Source: Actinophytocola oryzae (GTDB lineage: Bacteria > Actinomycetota > Actinomycetes > Mycobacteriales > Pseudonocardiaceae). From it: a stretch of DNA of 64,000 nucleotides. Position numbers and translations under genes: made by a program. The notes beneath the pieces were generated by a model, which was given only the letters and a program-made list of their open reading frames with translations, was not told where the DNA came from and ran no database searches. The stretch is taken from assembly GCF_004364325.1 (NCBI RefSeq), contig NZ_SOCP01000025.1, forward strand, positions 62,001-126,000, given 5' to 3'. Below, piece after piece: positions 1 to 7,770 of this stretch (positions are counted from its first letter, which is position 1; each line of letters starts with the position of its first letter).

Positions 1-150
1 GGACGTGAGAACCGCGACCAGCACCGTCGCAAGCCGGCTTTGGTTATAGGGATCCGACTGGATCACCAGCACCGGGCGACGCTTGGCCGGCCGGGAACCG
101 ACCGCCTCGCCAAGATCTACCCAATGCACACTTCCCCGTTCGATCACCAC
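1..150 (-). CDS. MazF/PemK-like mRNA interferase toxin, 3' end cut by window edge
   Basis: The minus-strand frame from a GTG at 150 (or a second GTG at 147) gives 50 residues of a MazF/PemK-type toxin and runs off the window at base 1. It shows the family N-terminus: ERGSVHWVDLGEAVG, then RPVLVIQSDPYN, then the LATVLVAVLTS strand. These proteins are endoribonucleases of the SH3-like barrel fold that cleave mRNA when freed from their antitoxin. The start overlaps the stop of the antitoxin gene, as is usual for toxin-antitoxin operons. The catalytic C-terminal half is outside the window, so intactness cannot be judged. Confidence 0.85.
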   Translation of the reverse strand, partial: MVIERGSVHWVDLGEAVGSRPAKRRPVLVIQSDPYNQSRLATVLVAVLTS

Positions 151-389
151 TCGTCGTCCGTCTGCGCCAACCGGTGACGCCCCGCAGCGACCGCGGCCTC
201 GGCGGAGTCATCCTCACCGATCATCGCAAGCGCCGCATCAATATCGCTGGTCAACGACTCAGCCCGCAGATGATCAAGGTAGTACTGTGCCGCACGGGTG
301 TAGAACTCCGACCGGCTGACGCCAAGCTCCCCAGCACACTGCTCAACCTGGGCGAAAGTCCCGTCAGGCACCGAAATCGCAGTCTTCAT
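144..389 (-). CDS. Ribbon-helix-helix antitoxin of the MazEF-like pair
   Basis: An 81-residue protein from an ATG at 387-389. The N-terminus (MKTAISVPDGTFAQVE, then LGVSRSEFYTRAAQYYL) is a typical ribbon-helix-helix DNA-binding unit for dimerisation and operator binding. The acidic tail ending DDEW would wrap the toxin. Its TGA stop overlaps the toxin start, which implies translational coupling with the antitoxin made first. Two GTATAAC copies lie immediately upstream and are the probable autoregulatory site. The family assignment rests on the toxin partner and the RHH pattern; the exact subfamily is uncertain. Confidence 0.8.
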   Translation of the reverse strand: MKTAISVPDGTFAQVEQCAGELGVSRSEFYTRAAQYYLDHLRAESLTSDIDAALAMIGEDDSAEAAVAAGRHRLAQTDDEW

Positions 390-396
390 GAACTGA

Positions 397-413
397 GTAT
401 AACTCGGTATAAC
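397..413. promoter_or_regulatory. Direct repeat, candidate antitoxin operator/promoter
   Basis: GTATAAC occurs at 397-403 and again at 407-413, one helical turn apart and 8-24 bp upstream of the antitoxin ATG. On the minus strand this reads GTTATAC, which also resembles a -10 element. Position and phasing fit binding by the RHH antitoxin. No binding data can be inferred from sequence alone. Confidence 0.5.
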
Positions 414-424
414 AGCTGTGGCGA

Positions 425-556
425 CTCTCCCTCTGCCTTCGGCGGCGGGCTGCCCACAGGCGGCGGCGATCTCCTGGCCACGGGTGTCGCGGACCGTGCG
501 GGCACGCCCTCGGCGTTCACCTGCCGCACGAATTCCCGCTCCGCCGGATGGCGGCA
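425..556 (-). pseudogene. Relic of rlmN 3' end (copy 1)
   Basis: Minus-strand translation gives PAEREFVRQVNAEGV and then, after a one-base deletion, RTVRDTRGQEIAAACGQ. This matches the last ~45 residues of the intact RlmN encoded at 2638-3741. Homology starts near 556 and ends near 425. There is no upstream radical-SAM part and no start codon, so this is a truncated, frameshifted relic. Its codon use is more GC-rich than copy 2 or the 3' half of the intact gene, and closer to the host core genes. That suggests it may be the ancestral chromosomal end of rlmN, displaced by later insertion (inference). Confidence 0.75.
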
Positions 557-587
557 GATATCCACCCAGTGATCGCGCCGCGATGGT

Positions 588-1088
588 TCACGCGTTGATC
601 GCGTCGCGCTCGACGGTCAGGTCGGCACGGTCTGCAGCGGCACGGCCGGCCTGCCAGCCGGCTCCGTTGGTGACGGACACCGAGCGTTGCACGGTGTGGC
701 TGAACATCGCCGCGAAGGTCTCCTCGACCACGCGGGACCGCTTGGCCAGCACCGGTAGCAGCCGGGCGTCCTCGGCCGGGGCGTGTGCACGGGTACCGGC
801 GTCGTCGAGACGCTCACCGATTCGTGTGGCGTAGGCGACGAGGTAGGACTGCCGGAACGACCGGGTCCGCGACGTTCCGGCGCGGGTGACCTGGCTGCCC
901 TCGGCGACCATCGTGCGGGTGGCCTGCACCAGCAGGGAGGTGCTCAGCAGTTCGGTGATCTCCAGGTCCATCTCCTCTCCCACGACGGCGAGCAACCCCA
1001 GCTTCGAGTAGAAGACGGTTCTGCACCGGTTGGCCCGCGCGATGGCCGCCACCAGATGAGACTTAGCGTCCACGTACGGGCTGTCCAA
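588..1088 (-). pseudogene. C-terminal remnant of a DUF2786-type protein
   Basis: A 166-residue open frame that begins only with a TTG (1086-1088); an in-frame stop lies at 1128-1130. Its content resembles the C-terminal domain of DUF2786 family proteins: SPYVDAKSHLVAAIARANRC, a SFRQSYLVAYATRIGERL segment, and a GWQAGRAAADRADL end. The N-terminal DUF2786 domain that normally precedes it is missing. The fragment is therefore probably a truncated gene rather than a short functional protein. It lies between two rlmN relics in the accessory patch. Function of the family is unknown. Confidence 0.6.
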
Positions 1089-1349
1089 CCAGAGCCCGTG
1101 ACGCGAGCACCCTGGGGCTGCGTGTAATCATGATCGCGGACGCCAACGCGGCACGACGCGACGAGACCCCGACGCCACGCTGCACACCATCTATCGGACA
1201 TTCGGAGATATGCGTCCCACCTCCGACGTGATCACGATGATCACAGAGAGCCCAACCTCGTGATTCATCTGGGAACGAACCTTCTGCCGCGAGTCGGGCG
1301 GTGTGCTCAGCCGGATGCCACGCCCATGGCAACATGAGAACGCGGCCAG
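1089..1349. other. Non-coding accessory DNA without recognisable gene
   Basis: Between the DUF2786 remnant and rlmN copy 2 there is about 260 bp in which no open frame resembles a known family, and no repeat or hairpin stands out. It is probably debris of the accessory patch. Confidence 0.5.
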
Positions 1350-1903
1350 CTACCCCTCGGCGGCGAGCTGCCCACACGCGGCAGCGATCTCCTGACCACG
1401 AGTGTCACGCACCGTACACGCCACTCCCCCAGCATTCACCCGACGCACGAACTCCCGCTCCGCCGGCTTCGGCGACGCATCCCACTCCGAACCCTGGCGA
1501 ATCACATTCACATGCACCAACTGCCCCAGATGCTGACGCAACCGCTTCGCCAACAAATCCGCACGCCACAGCTGATCATTCACATCCCTGATCAGGGCAT
1601 ACCCGATCGAAACACGGGCGGCCCGACACGTCCGCGTAGTACCGCGCCGCTTCCAGGACCTCTTCCACCGGCCAGCGGTTGTTCACCGGCACCAGGGTGT
1701 CACGCCACTCGCCATCCGGCGTGTGCAGCGACACCGCCAACCGGACCTGCATCCGCTCGTCGGCCAGCTTCCGGATCGCTGGCGCCAAACCCACCGTCGA
1801 CACCGTCACTGCCGTCGCGAAATCCCAAAACCACTAGGAGCAGGATCAGTGATTCTCCGTATCGCCGCGACTACTCTCCGAATTGAGGCTAAGGGTTCAC
1901 CCC
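1350..1903 (-). pseudogene. Relic of rlmN 3' half (copy 2), frameshifted
   Basis: The minus strand carries two overlapping pieces that together match about the last 185 residues of the intact RlmN. One runs from TVSTVGLAPAIRKLADERMQ to about 1576. The other is shifted by an inserted base near 1600 and contains RQHLGQLVHVNVI and VNAGGVACTVRDTRG. A 12-nt deletion removes the PLNPTP segment. Nucleotide similarity to 2638-3200 is very high in places and fades near 1903, with no radical-SAM cluster motif present. It is a non-functional duplicate. The same boundary in the intact gene, near 3200, marks the limit of shared sequence. Confidence 0.85.
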
Positions 1904-1931
1904 TGACAACACACTTACAACGATCACGTGG

Positions 1932-2354
1932 TCAGTCGCCAGCCGCAGGGCCGTACCACTGTAATGCCTGACCAGTCACTGCCGCGATGCGCTCGAAGTC
2001 GTGGTCCCGGTGCAGAAGCGTCAGTCCCTGCAACTCGGCAGTGGCGGCGACAACAAGGTCGACTGGCCCTGCGCTTCGATGCTGGCCCTTTGCGGTGAGC
2101 TCGCCCTGGACCACCCAGGCGCGATCGTAAGCGCGGTCGGCGACGGGCGCCCAGCCAAACAGTGCCCGCATATCGTCGACCCCCCGCTCACGGTCAGCGA
2201 CTGATCTTGCGCTGTAGAAGAACTCCAGCTCGGTGATGGGGCACACCGCGATGAGCCCTGCCGCAGCTGCCCGGTCCCAGCCGAACGACTCGGCGTCCGG
2301 TCGCATCAGCCGGGCCAACGCACTGGTGTCGATCAGAAACTCAGCCGCGTTCAC
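1932..2354 (-). CDS. vapC: VapC-like PIN-domain ribonuclease toxin
   Basis: A 140-residue PIN-domain protein. The acidic residues expected for metal binding are visible: Asp in FLIDTSALARL near residue 9, Glu in ITELEF near 43, Asp in GPVDLVVAATAE near 97, and Asp in HRDHDFERIA near 117. VapC toxins cleave tRNA or rRNA with Mg2+. Length matches the family. Its start overlaps the vapB stop by 4 bp, so the pair is one operon. It lies between rlmN copy 2 and the intact rlmN. No disruption is seen, so the module could be active. Confidence 0.9.
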   Translation of the reverse strand: MNAAEFLIDTSALARLMRPDAESFGWDRAAAAGLIAVCPITELEFFYSARSVADRERGVDDMRALFGWAPVADRAYDRAWVVQGELTAKGQHRSAGPVDLVVAATAELQGLTLLHRDHDFERIAAVTGQALQWYGPAAGD

Positions 2355-2566
2355 CGACGATAATCTCGCTTGTCCTCGAACACGTCCAAATCGAAAGCGC
2401 CCTCGGCAGCGGAAGCCCGCAACCGAGCCAAAGCCAAGGCCCTACGGCGATTCTCCAGAACCTCGCGGAGAGCCGCGTTGACCGTCTCCTTCTTCGTACT
2501 GGTCCCCAACGCCTTGGACACATCGGCCACCAAGTCGTCGTCGAGGTCGATCACAGTCCGAGCCAT
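2351..2566 (-). CDS. vapB: VapB-like ribbon-helix-helix antitoxin
   Basis: A 71-residue protein starting at ATG 2564-2566 with a GGAGGTG ribosome-binding site just upstream. The N-terminus (MARTVIDLDDDLVADVSKAL, then TKKETVNAALREVLE) is the standard VapB RHH fold. The C-terminal AFDLDVFEDKRDYRR is the toxin-binding tail. It overlaps vapC by 4 bp. Two TGATATCA palindromes directly upstream are the likely autoregulatory sites. Confidence 0.88.
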   Translation of the reverse strand: MARTVIDLDDDLVADVSKALGTSTKKETVNAALREVLENRRRALALARLRASAAEGAFDLDVFEDKRDYRR

Positions 2567-2578
2567 CGGCCCACCTCC

Positions 2579-2608
2579 ATGATATCAAGATCTGCATCAA
2601 TGATATCA
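2579..2608. promoter_or_regulatory. Paired palindromes, candidate VapBC operator
   Basis: ATGATATCA occurs at 2579-2587 and at 2600-2608. The palindromic cores TGATATCA are 21 bp apart, two helical turns, and start 14 bp upstream of the vapB ATG. This is the arrangement expected for cooperative binding by two RHH dimers. Confidence 0.6.
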
Positions 2609-2637
2609 GGCGCTCTATCCAATGACGACCTCGCGGC

Positions 2638-3741
2638 TCAGCCTTCGGCAGCAAGTTGACCGCACGCCGCAGCGATCTCCTGACCACGAGTGTCACGCAC
2701 CGTACACGCCACTCCCCCAGCATTCACCCGACGCACGAACTCGCGCTCCACCGCCTTCGGCGACGCATCCCACTCCGAACCAGGCGTCGGATTCAACGGG
2801 ATCACGTTCACATGCACCAGCTGACCGAGATGCTGACGCAGCCGTCGAGCCAGCAGATCCGCCCGCCAAGGCTGATCGTTCACATCTCTGATCAGGGCAT
2901 ACTCGATCGAGACACGACGACCGGTCACATCGGCGTAGTAGCGGGCCGCCGACAGGACCTCATCGACCGGCCAGCGGTTGTTCACCGGCACCAGGGTGTC
3001 ACGCGACTCGTCATCCGGCGTGTGCAACGACACCGCCAACCGGACCTGCATCCGCTCATCGGCCAACTTCCGGATCGCCGGCGCCAGACCGACCGTCGAC
3101 ACCGTCACGTTCCGCTGCGAAATCCCAAAACCAGCCGGTGCCGGATCGGTGATCCTCCGTACCGCCGCGACTACTCTCCGAAGCGACGCAAGAGGTTCGC
3201 CCATGCCCATGAACACGATGTTCGACAGCCGGCCCGGCTCGCCCAGGTCGCCGTCGCGCATCGCGGCCGCCGCTGCCCGGACCTGGTCCACGATCTCCGC
3301 GGTCGACAGGTTGCGCTCCAGGCCACCCTGGCCGGTCGCGCAGAACGGGCACGCCATGCCGCAGCCTGCCTGCGACGACACGCACAGCGTCACGCGGTCC
3401 GGGTAGCGCATCAGGACGCTCTCCAGCAGTGTGCCGTCGTGGGCACGCCACAGCGTCTTGCGGGTGGTGTTGTCGTCGCAGCTCACGTGGCGGACCACGG
3501 AGAGCAACGGGGGCAGCAGGGCGTCTCCCAGGCGAGCACGGGCCGCGGCCGGGATGTCGGTCATCGCCGACGCGTCTGCCGTCAGGCGGCCGAAGTAGTG
3601 GTTCGAGAGCTGGTTCGCGCGGAACGGCTTCTCGCCCAGCTCGGTCACGGCTGTGCGCCGCTCCTCTACCGACAGGTCGGCCAGGTGACGGGGTGGGAGG
3701 CCGCGCTTGGGCGCGTCGAAGACCAGAGGCAGTGCAGTCAT
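2638..3741 (-). CDS. rlmN: RlmN: dual-specificity 23S rRNA/tRNA adenine-C2 methyltransferase (radical SAM)
   Basis: A 367-residue radical-SAM enzyme from the ATG at 3739-3741 (MTALPLVF); an upstream in-frame start at 3810 is less likely given family length. RlmN methylates C2 of A2503 in 23S rRNA and A37 of some tRNAs. The cluster motif CGMACPFC supplies Cys127, 131 and 134. The two reaction cysteines are present as C120 (in TLCVSSQ) and C346 (in ACTVRDTRG). The GMGEP motif precedes the SAM region. The last ~550 bp are less GC-rich than the 5' part and are shared with the downstream relic copy 2, so the gene looks like a mosaic with a replaced 3' half. It is divergent from a PadR gene. Confidence 0.95.
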   Translation of the reverse strand: MTALPLVFDAPKRGLPPRHLADLSVEERRTAVTELGEKPFRANQLSNHYFGRLTADASAMTDIPAAARARLGDALLPPLLSVVRHVSCDDNTTRKTLWRAHDGTLLESVLMRYPDRVTLCVSSQAGCGMACPFCATGQGGLERNLSTAEIVDQVRAAAAAMRDGDLGEPGRLSNIVFMGMGEPLASLRRVVAAVRRITDPAPAGFGISQRNVTVSTVGLAPAIRKLADERMQVRLAVSLHTPDDESRDTLVPVNNRWPVDEVLSAARYYADVTGRRVSIEYALIRDVNDQPWRADLLARRLRQHLGQLVHVNVIPLNPTPGSEWDASPKAVEREFVRRVNAGGVACTVRDTRGQEIAAACGQLAAEG

Positions 3742-3812
3742 AACTCGTCCAGTGTCCCACGAGCTGCCGACTGTGCTGGTCAGAGGCCAATATGCGCTCG
3801 TACGTTGCATCT

Positions 3813-3858
3813 CGATAGTTTCCGATATATCGTGAAGCTATCGCGATACCCCGCGATA
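3813..3858. promoter_or_regulatory. Cluster of CGATA half-sites, candidate PadR operator
   Basis: Six CGATA/TATCG half-sites occur within 46 bp between rlmN and the PadR gene: 3813, 3823, 3828 (inverted), 3839 (inverted), 3844 and 3854. They form two palindromes, CGATATATCG (3823-3832) and TATCGCGATA (3839-3848). The cluster ends 24 bp before the padR start, immediately ahead of its AGGGGAGG ribosome-binding site (3867-3874). It fits autoregulation by the PadR protein and could also affect rlmN. Confidence 0.6.
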
Positions 3859-3881
3859 CTTCACCAGGGGAGGAACCCATC

Positions 3882-4634
3882 ATGCGTCCATCATTCGGAC
3901 ACGGAAGTCCATTCGAGGGTCACGCTTCGTTCGGCGACCCGCGTGTGCACGCCCTGCGCGAGCACCTGCACTCACCAGAAGCCCGTGGCGGTGTGCCGTT
4001 CCCGCCATTCCCACCCGGCCCGTGGCCGGGGCCAGGGGGACCCGGGGGGCCGGGAGGTCCCGGGCCGTTCGGGGGGTTCCCCGGCGGTCCGGGCCGGGGG
4101 CACGGCCGCGGTCGTGGCCGTGGCGAGCGGTTCGGCGGGCGTGGCAGGCGGTCCCGGCGCGGCGACGTCCGCGCGGCGATCCTCGCGCTGCTCACGGAAC
4201 GGCCCATGCACGGCTACGAGATGATCCAGGAGATCAAGGAGCGCAGCGGCGACCTGTGGCGACCCAGCCCCGGCTCCGTCTACCCGACGCTCCAGCTCCT
4301 CGCCGACGAGGGTCTGATCAACGACGAGGGCAGCGGCTCGCGCCGTCTCTACGCCCTCACCGACGAGGGTCGTGAGGCCGCCGCGAAGATCGGGACCCCG
4401 CCGTGGGAGGAGATCGCCCGCGACGCCGACCCGCGTGACGTCAACCTCCGTGACGCCATCGGCGGGCTCATGGGGGCGACCGTCCAGGTCGCCCACGCCG
4501 CTACCGACGACCAGAAGCGGCGGGCTGTCGAGGTCCTCAACGAGGCCCGGCGTGAGCTGTACGCGATCCTCGGCGAGGCCCCGCCTGCCGAGGACGACTC
4601 GGACGACGAGGATCCCGAGGACAACAACGAATAA
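3882..4634 (+). CDS. PadR-family transcriptional regulator with Gly/Pro/Arg-rich N-terminal extension
   Basis: A 250-residue protein. Residues ~93-170 are a PadR winged helix: RAAILALLTERPMHGYEMIQ, then PSPGSVYPTLQLLADEGLI, then RRLYALTDEGRE. A helical dimerisation tail and an acidic C-terminus follow. The first ~90 residues are low complexity: a GPGGPGG collagen-like stretch near 48-70, then GRGHGRGRGRGERFGG near 71-87, likely disordered and possibly nucleic-acid binding. PadR proteins usually repress nearby genes or themselves, and the CGATA cluster upstream fits that. The ligand is unknown. It ends just before a strong bidirectional hairpin. Confidence 0.9.
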   Translation: MRPSFGHGSPFEGHASFGDPRVHALREHLHSPEARGGVPFPPFPPGPWPGPGGPGGPGGPGPFGGFPGGPGRGHGRGRGRGERFGGRGRRSRRGDVRAAILALLTERPMHGYEMIQEIKERSGDLWRPSPGSVYPTLQLLADEGLINDEGSGSRRLYALTDEGREAAAKIGTPPWEEIARDADPRDVNLRDAIGGLMGATVQVAHAATDDQKRRAVEVLNEARRELYAILGEAPPAEDDSDDEDPEDNNE

Positions 4635-4640
4635 CGACCG

Positions 4641-4675
4641 CGACGGCCGTCCTGCTCCTCGCAGGGCGGCCGTCG
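4641..4675. terminator. Bidirectional hairpin terminator between convergent genes
   Basis: CGACGGCCG (4641-4649) pairs with CGGCCGTCG (4667-4675), and the inner TCCTGC/GCAGGG extends the stem around a short loop. It lies between the padR stop and the stop of the convergent methyltransferase, only 1 bp from the latter. Confidence 0.75.
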
Positions 4676-4676
4676 T

Positions 4677-5432
4677 TCACCGCACGATCAGGCCCATCGG
4701 CTTTCGCCTGGTCAGCACGCGGTAGCCGACCGGGAACTCCAGGCCGGGGACCTCTCTGACCGCGCGGTCGGCCACTCGGGCGGAGAACTCGATGCGCAGC
4801 ACCGACTCCAGGCTCCTGCGGTCCGTGAAGCGCCAGCGCGTCTCGACGTTCTGGCGAGAAAAACCCATTCGGGTGAAAAACCGGTCGACCTCGTCCGCGT
4901 CGTACTTCGGTAGGTCGCCGCGCATCCAGTCGCCGTACGGGCGGTGCCGCACGTCCAGGTCCACGATCGCCAGGACCCCTCCCGGGCGGAGCACACGGTC
5001 GGCCTCGGCAAGTCCTGGTTCGCAGCCTGGGCCGAAGAAGTACGCGGTCCTGGCGTGTGCCACGTCCACACTCGCGTCGGGCAGCGGTAGGTGCTGCGCC
5101 GAACCCAGCACTGCCTCCACGGTCGGCATGCCGGCTACCCGGTTCTGTGCGAGCTTGACCAACGGGGCGTGCGGCTCCACACCCGTGACGTGCCTGGCGG
5201 TCGCGGCGAACCTCGGCAGGTGGAACCCCGCGCCGCAGCCGATGTCGACCACGTCCCGGGCCGCCCAGTCGGCCACCGACGACAGCATGCGCCAGACGTC
5301 GCCGCCGACGTCCTGGGCCTGGTTCTCCAGCTCGTAGAGTTCGGGCCACTGCCAGATGTTCGGGCTCGGCAACGCCTCGATGCCACGACGCACGGCGGCT
5401 ATCCGTTCCCGAGCGCGCGACACCAATCCCAC
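4677..5432 (-). CDS. Class I SAM-dependent methyltransferase
   Basis: About 251 residues from a GTG at 5430-5432; a longer frame would overlap cdsA. The SAM-binding motif I is VVDIGCGAGFH near residue 61-71, followed by GVEPHAPLV (motif II), GSAQHLPLPDASVDVAHART, and VLRPGGVLAIVDLD. This is the UbiE/Methyltransf_11 pattern. Substrate cannot be told from sequence. It follows cdsA by 20 bp in the same direction, so it is probably cotranscribed with the pyrH-frr-cdsA genes. It ends at the shared hairpin 4641-4675. Confidence 0.85.
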   Translation of the reverse strand: MGLVSRARERIAAVRRGIEALPSPNIWQWPELYELENQAQDVGGDVWRMLSSVADWAARDVVDIGCGAGFHLPRFAATARHVTGVEPHAPLVKLAQNRVAGMPTVEAVLGSAQHLPLPDASVDVAHARTAYFFGPGCEPGLAEADRVLRPGGVLAIVDLDVRHRPYGDWMRGDLPKYDADEVDRFFTRMGFSRQNVETRWRFTDRRSLESVLRIEFSARVADRAVREVPGLEFPVGYRVLTRRKPMGLIVR

Positions 5433-5452
5433 GCCGTCAAGCAAACCACCAT

Positions 5453-6349
5453 CTAGCTCGGCACGAACAGACGCAACAGCAACCACGCCGCGACCGCCGA
5501 GGGAAGCAGCGAGTCGAGCCGATCCATCAGCCCGCCGTGGCCGGGCAGCAGGTTGCCCATGTCCTTGATTCCCAGGTCCCGCTTGATCAGCGACTCCACC
5601 AGGTCACCGACGGTCGCCGTGCACACCAGCGCCGCGCCGAACAACGCGCCCTGCCACCACTGGCCGTCGAGCAGGAAGACCACCGCGAGCGTCCCGGCGG
5701 CGATCCCCAGGACCATCGAGCCGACAAAGCCCTCCCAGGACTTCTTGGGGCTGATGTTCGGCGCCATCGGGTGGCGGCCGAGTTTCGCGCCGGTCGTGTA
5801 GCCGCCGACGTCGTTGCAGACCACCACGATGATGAAGCACACCACCCTCGCCACGCCGTCCTCGGCGACCACGAGCATCGCGGCGAACGACGCGAACAGC
5901 GGCACGTACGCGGCGGACAGGATCGAGGCGCCGACGTCGCGGACGTAGCCGTCCGCTCCCCCGCGCAGCCGCCAGACCAGGCAGACCAGGATCGTGACCA
6001 CGAACGCGGCGAGCAGGCCGTTGCGGCCGAAGGGCCACGACAGCCAGACCATGGCCTGACCGCCGATGAGCACCGGCCACAGCGTGACCCGGATGTCGCC
6101 GCCGCGCCTGAGCGCGCCTGCCAGCTCGTAGGTGCCCATCGCGACCGCGAGCGCGACGATCCCCACGAAGATCTGTCGCACGGTCAGCAGCGAGACGAGC
6201 ACCGCTGCGCCGAGCAGGACGCCGACGGCGATCGCGGCCGGCAGGTTGCGCCCCCCCTGCTTCTTCTGCGGGGTCGGCGGCGCGGCCGCGTCGCCGGTCG
6301 TCACAAGGTTCTCCTCGACGGGTTCTGGCCCGGTTGGTGCGCTGATCAT
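5453..6349 (-). CDS. cdsA: Phosphatidate cytidylyltransferase
   Basis: A 298-residue integral membrane enzyme that makes CDP-diacylglycerol from phosphatidic acid and CTP, the branch point for phosphatidylinositol, cardiolipin and phosphatidylethanolamine synthesis. About eight hydrophobic segments follow a charged 30-residue N-terminus. The C-terminal family signature KRDLGIKDMGNLLPGHGG, followed by MDRLDS, is intact, and NISPKKSWEGF precedes it. Start ATG at 6347-6349. It sits 15 bp after frr, matching the conserved pyrH-frr-cdsA order. Confidence 0.96.
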   Translation of the reverse strand: MISAPTGPEPVEENLVTTGDAAAPPTPQKKQGGRNLPAAIAVGVLLGAAVLVSLLTVRQIFVGIVALAVAMGTYELAGALRRGGDIRVTLWPVLIGGQAMVWLSWPFGRNGLLAAFVVTILVCLVWRLRGGADGYVRDVGASILSAAYVPLFASFAAMLVVAEDGVARVVCFIIVVVCNDVGGYTTGAKLGRHPMAPNISPKKSWEGFVGSMVLGIAAGTLAVVFLLDGQWWQGALFGAALVCTATVGDLVESLIKRDLGIKDMGNLLPGHGGLMDRLDSLLPSAVAAWLLLRLFVPS

Positions 6350-6364
6350 GTCCTTGGGCCGAGC

Positions 6365-6922
6365 TCAGACCTCGAGGAGCTCTGCTTCCTTGTGCTTGAC
6401 GAGCTCCTCGACCTGGGCGACGTACTTGTCGGTCAGGTTCTGCAGCTCCTTCTCGGCCCGCGCCACCTCGTCCTCACCTGCCTCGCCGTCCTTGGCGATG
6501 CGGTGCAGCTCCTCGTTCGCCTTGCGTCGGACGTTGCGGATGGCGACCTTCGCGTCCTCGCCCTTGGACTTGGCGACCTTCGCCATCTCCCTGCGACGCT
6601 CCTCGGTCAGCTGGGGGATGATCACGCGGATGAGCGCGCCGTCGTTGGTCGGGTTGACGCCGAGGTCCGAGTCACGGATCGCCTTCTCGATGGCGCCGAG
6701 CTGGCTGGCGTCGTAGGGCTTGATGACCGCCATGCGTGCTTCGGGCACGTTGACGCCGGCGAGCTGGTTCAGCGGGGTCGGGGCGCCGTAGTAGTCGACG
6801 ACGATCCGGGAGAACATCCCGGAGCTGGCGCGGCCGGTGCGCACGGAGGCGAGTTCCGCCTTGGCGTGCGTGACCGCACTCTCCATCTTCTCCTCGGCGT
6901 CGAACAGAGTCTCGTCGATCAA
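6365..6922 (-). CDS. frr: Ribosome recycling factor
   Basis: 185 residues, the same length as the E. coli protein, from a TTG start (6920-6922) that gives the family N-terminus LIDETLFDAEEKME. An AGGAGC ribosome-binding site lies just upstream. The protein contains VRTGRASSGMFSRIVVDYYG and ends KHKEAELLEV. It splits post-termination ribosomes together with EF-G. It is in the conserved place after pyrH, with a 91-bp gap. The rare TTG start is chosen because longer starts would intrude on that gap. Confidence 0.96.
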   Translation of the reverse strand: MIDETLFDAEEKMESAVTHAKAELASVRTGRASSGMFSRIVVDYYGAPTPLNQLAGVNVPEARMAVIKPYDASQLGAIEKAIRDSDLGVNPTNDGALIRVIIPQLTEERRREMAKVAKSKGEDAKVAIRNVRRKANEELHRIAKDGEAGEDEVARAEKELQNLTDKYVAQVEELVKHKEAELLEV

Positions 6923-7013
6923 AGCCTGCTCCTGTTTCTCATCATCCCCGTCCCCCACGTGTCGCGCGGGTCGCCTCGCCCATCCGCGAGGCGCCTCCTC
7001 GGCTCCGTGCTCG

Positions 7014-7736
7014 TCAGGGAGTGCTGACGACGGTGCCGATCCTCTCACCACGCACCGCGCGGGCGATGTTCCCCTCGGTGAGCAGATTGAACACGATGAT
7101 CGGCATGTTGTTGTCCATGCACAGGCTGAACGCTGTGGCGTCCGCGACCGCGAGCCCCTGTTCGAGTACCTCGCGGTGAGTGATGTGCTCGTACATCTTG
7201 GCGTCCGGGTCGGTCTTCGGGTCAGCGGTGTAGACGCCGTCGACCGACTTGGCCATGAGCACGACCTCGCAGCCGATCTCCAGCGCGCGCTGGGCGGCCG
7301 CGGTGTCGGTGGAGAAGTACGGCATGCCGACGCCACCCGCGAAGATCACCGCGCGGCCCTTCTCCAGGTGCCGCTCGGCGCGGCGCGGGATGTAGGGCTC
7401 GGCGATCTGGCCCATGGTGATCGCCGTCTGCACCCGGGTGTCGATGCCCAGCTTCTCCAGGAAGTCCTGCAACGCCAGGCAGTTCATGACGGTGCCCAGC
7501 ATCGCCATGTAGTCGGCGCGGTCGCGGTCCATGCCACGCTGCGACAGCTCGGCACCCCGGAAGAAGTTGCCGCCGCCGATCACGATCGACACCTGGACCC
7601 CGTCGCGGACGACCTCGGCGATCTGCCGGGCGACCGTGGCGACCACGTCGGGGTCGACGCCGACCTCGCCGCCGCCGAACATCTCTCCGCCGAGCTTGAG
7701 CAGCACTCTGCGGAAACCGTGCCTGCGTAGATCCAT
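7014..7736 (-). CDS. pyrH: UMP kinase
   Basis: 240 residues from the ATG at 7734-7736 (MDLRRHGFRRVLLKLGGEMFGG). It is an amino-acid-kinase fold enzyme converting UMP to UDP, hexameric and GTP-regulated in other bacteria. Visible motifs are the VLLKLGGE phosphate loop, VIGGGNFFRGAEL, and the FAGGVGMPYFSTDTAA segment. It heads the pyrH-frr-cdsA group. A strong hairpin separates it from the upstream tsf, so it probably has its own promoter in 7737-7827. Confidence 0.96.
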   Translation of the reverse strand: MDLRRHGFRRVLLKLGGEMFGGGEVGVDPDVVATVARQIAEVVRDGVQVSIVIGGGNFFRGAELSQRGMDRDRADYMAMLGTVMNCLALQDFLEKLGIDTRVQTAITMGQIAEPYIPRRAERHLEKGRAVIFAGGVGMPYFSTDTAAAQRALEIGCEVVLMAKSVDGVYTADPKTDPDAKMYEHITHREVLEQGLAVADATAFSLCMDNNMPIIVFNLLTEGNIARAVRGERIGTVVSTP

Positions 7737-7770
7737 GGGTCTCCCCTCGGTGGTCTTTCTACAGGCGAAT

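Noticed and set aside
1230..1262. Plus-strand GTGATCACGATGATCACAG resembling a short lacZ-like start (MITES)
   Set aside because: The frame stops after about 11 codons and sits in accessory debris; the resemblance is coincidental.
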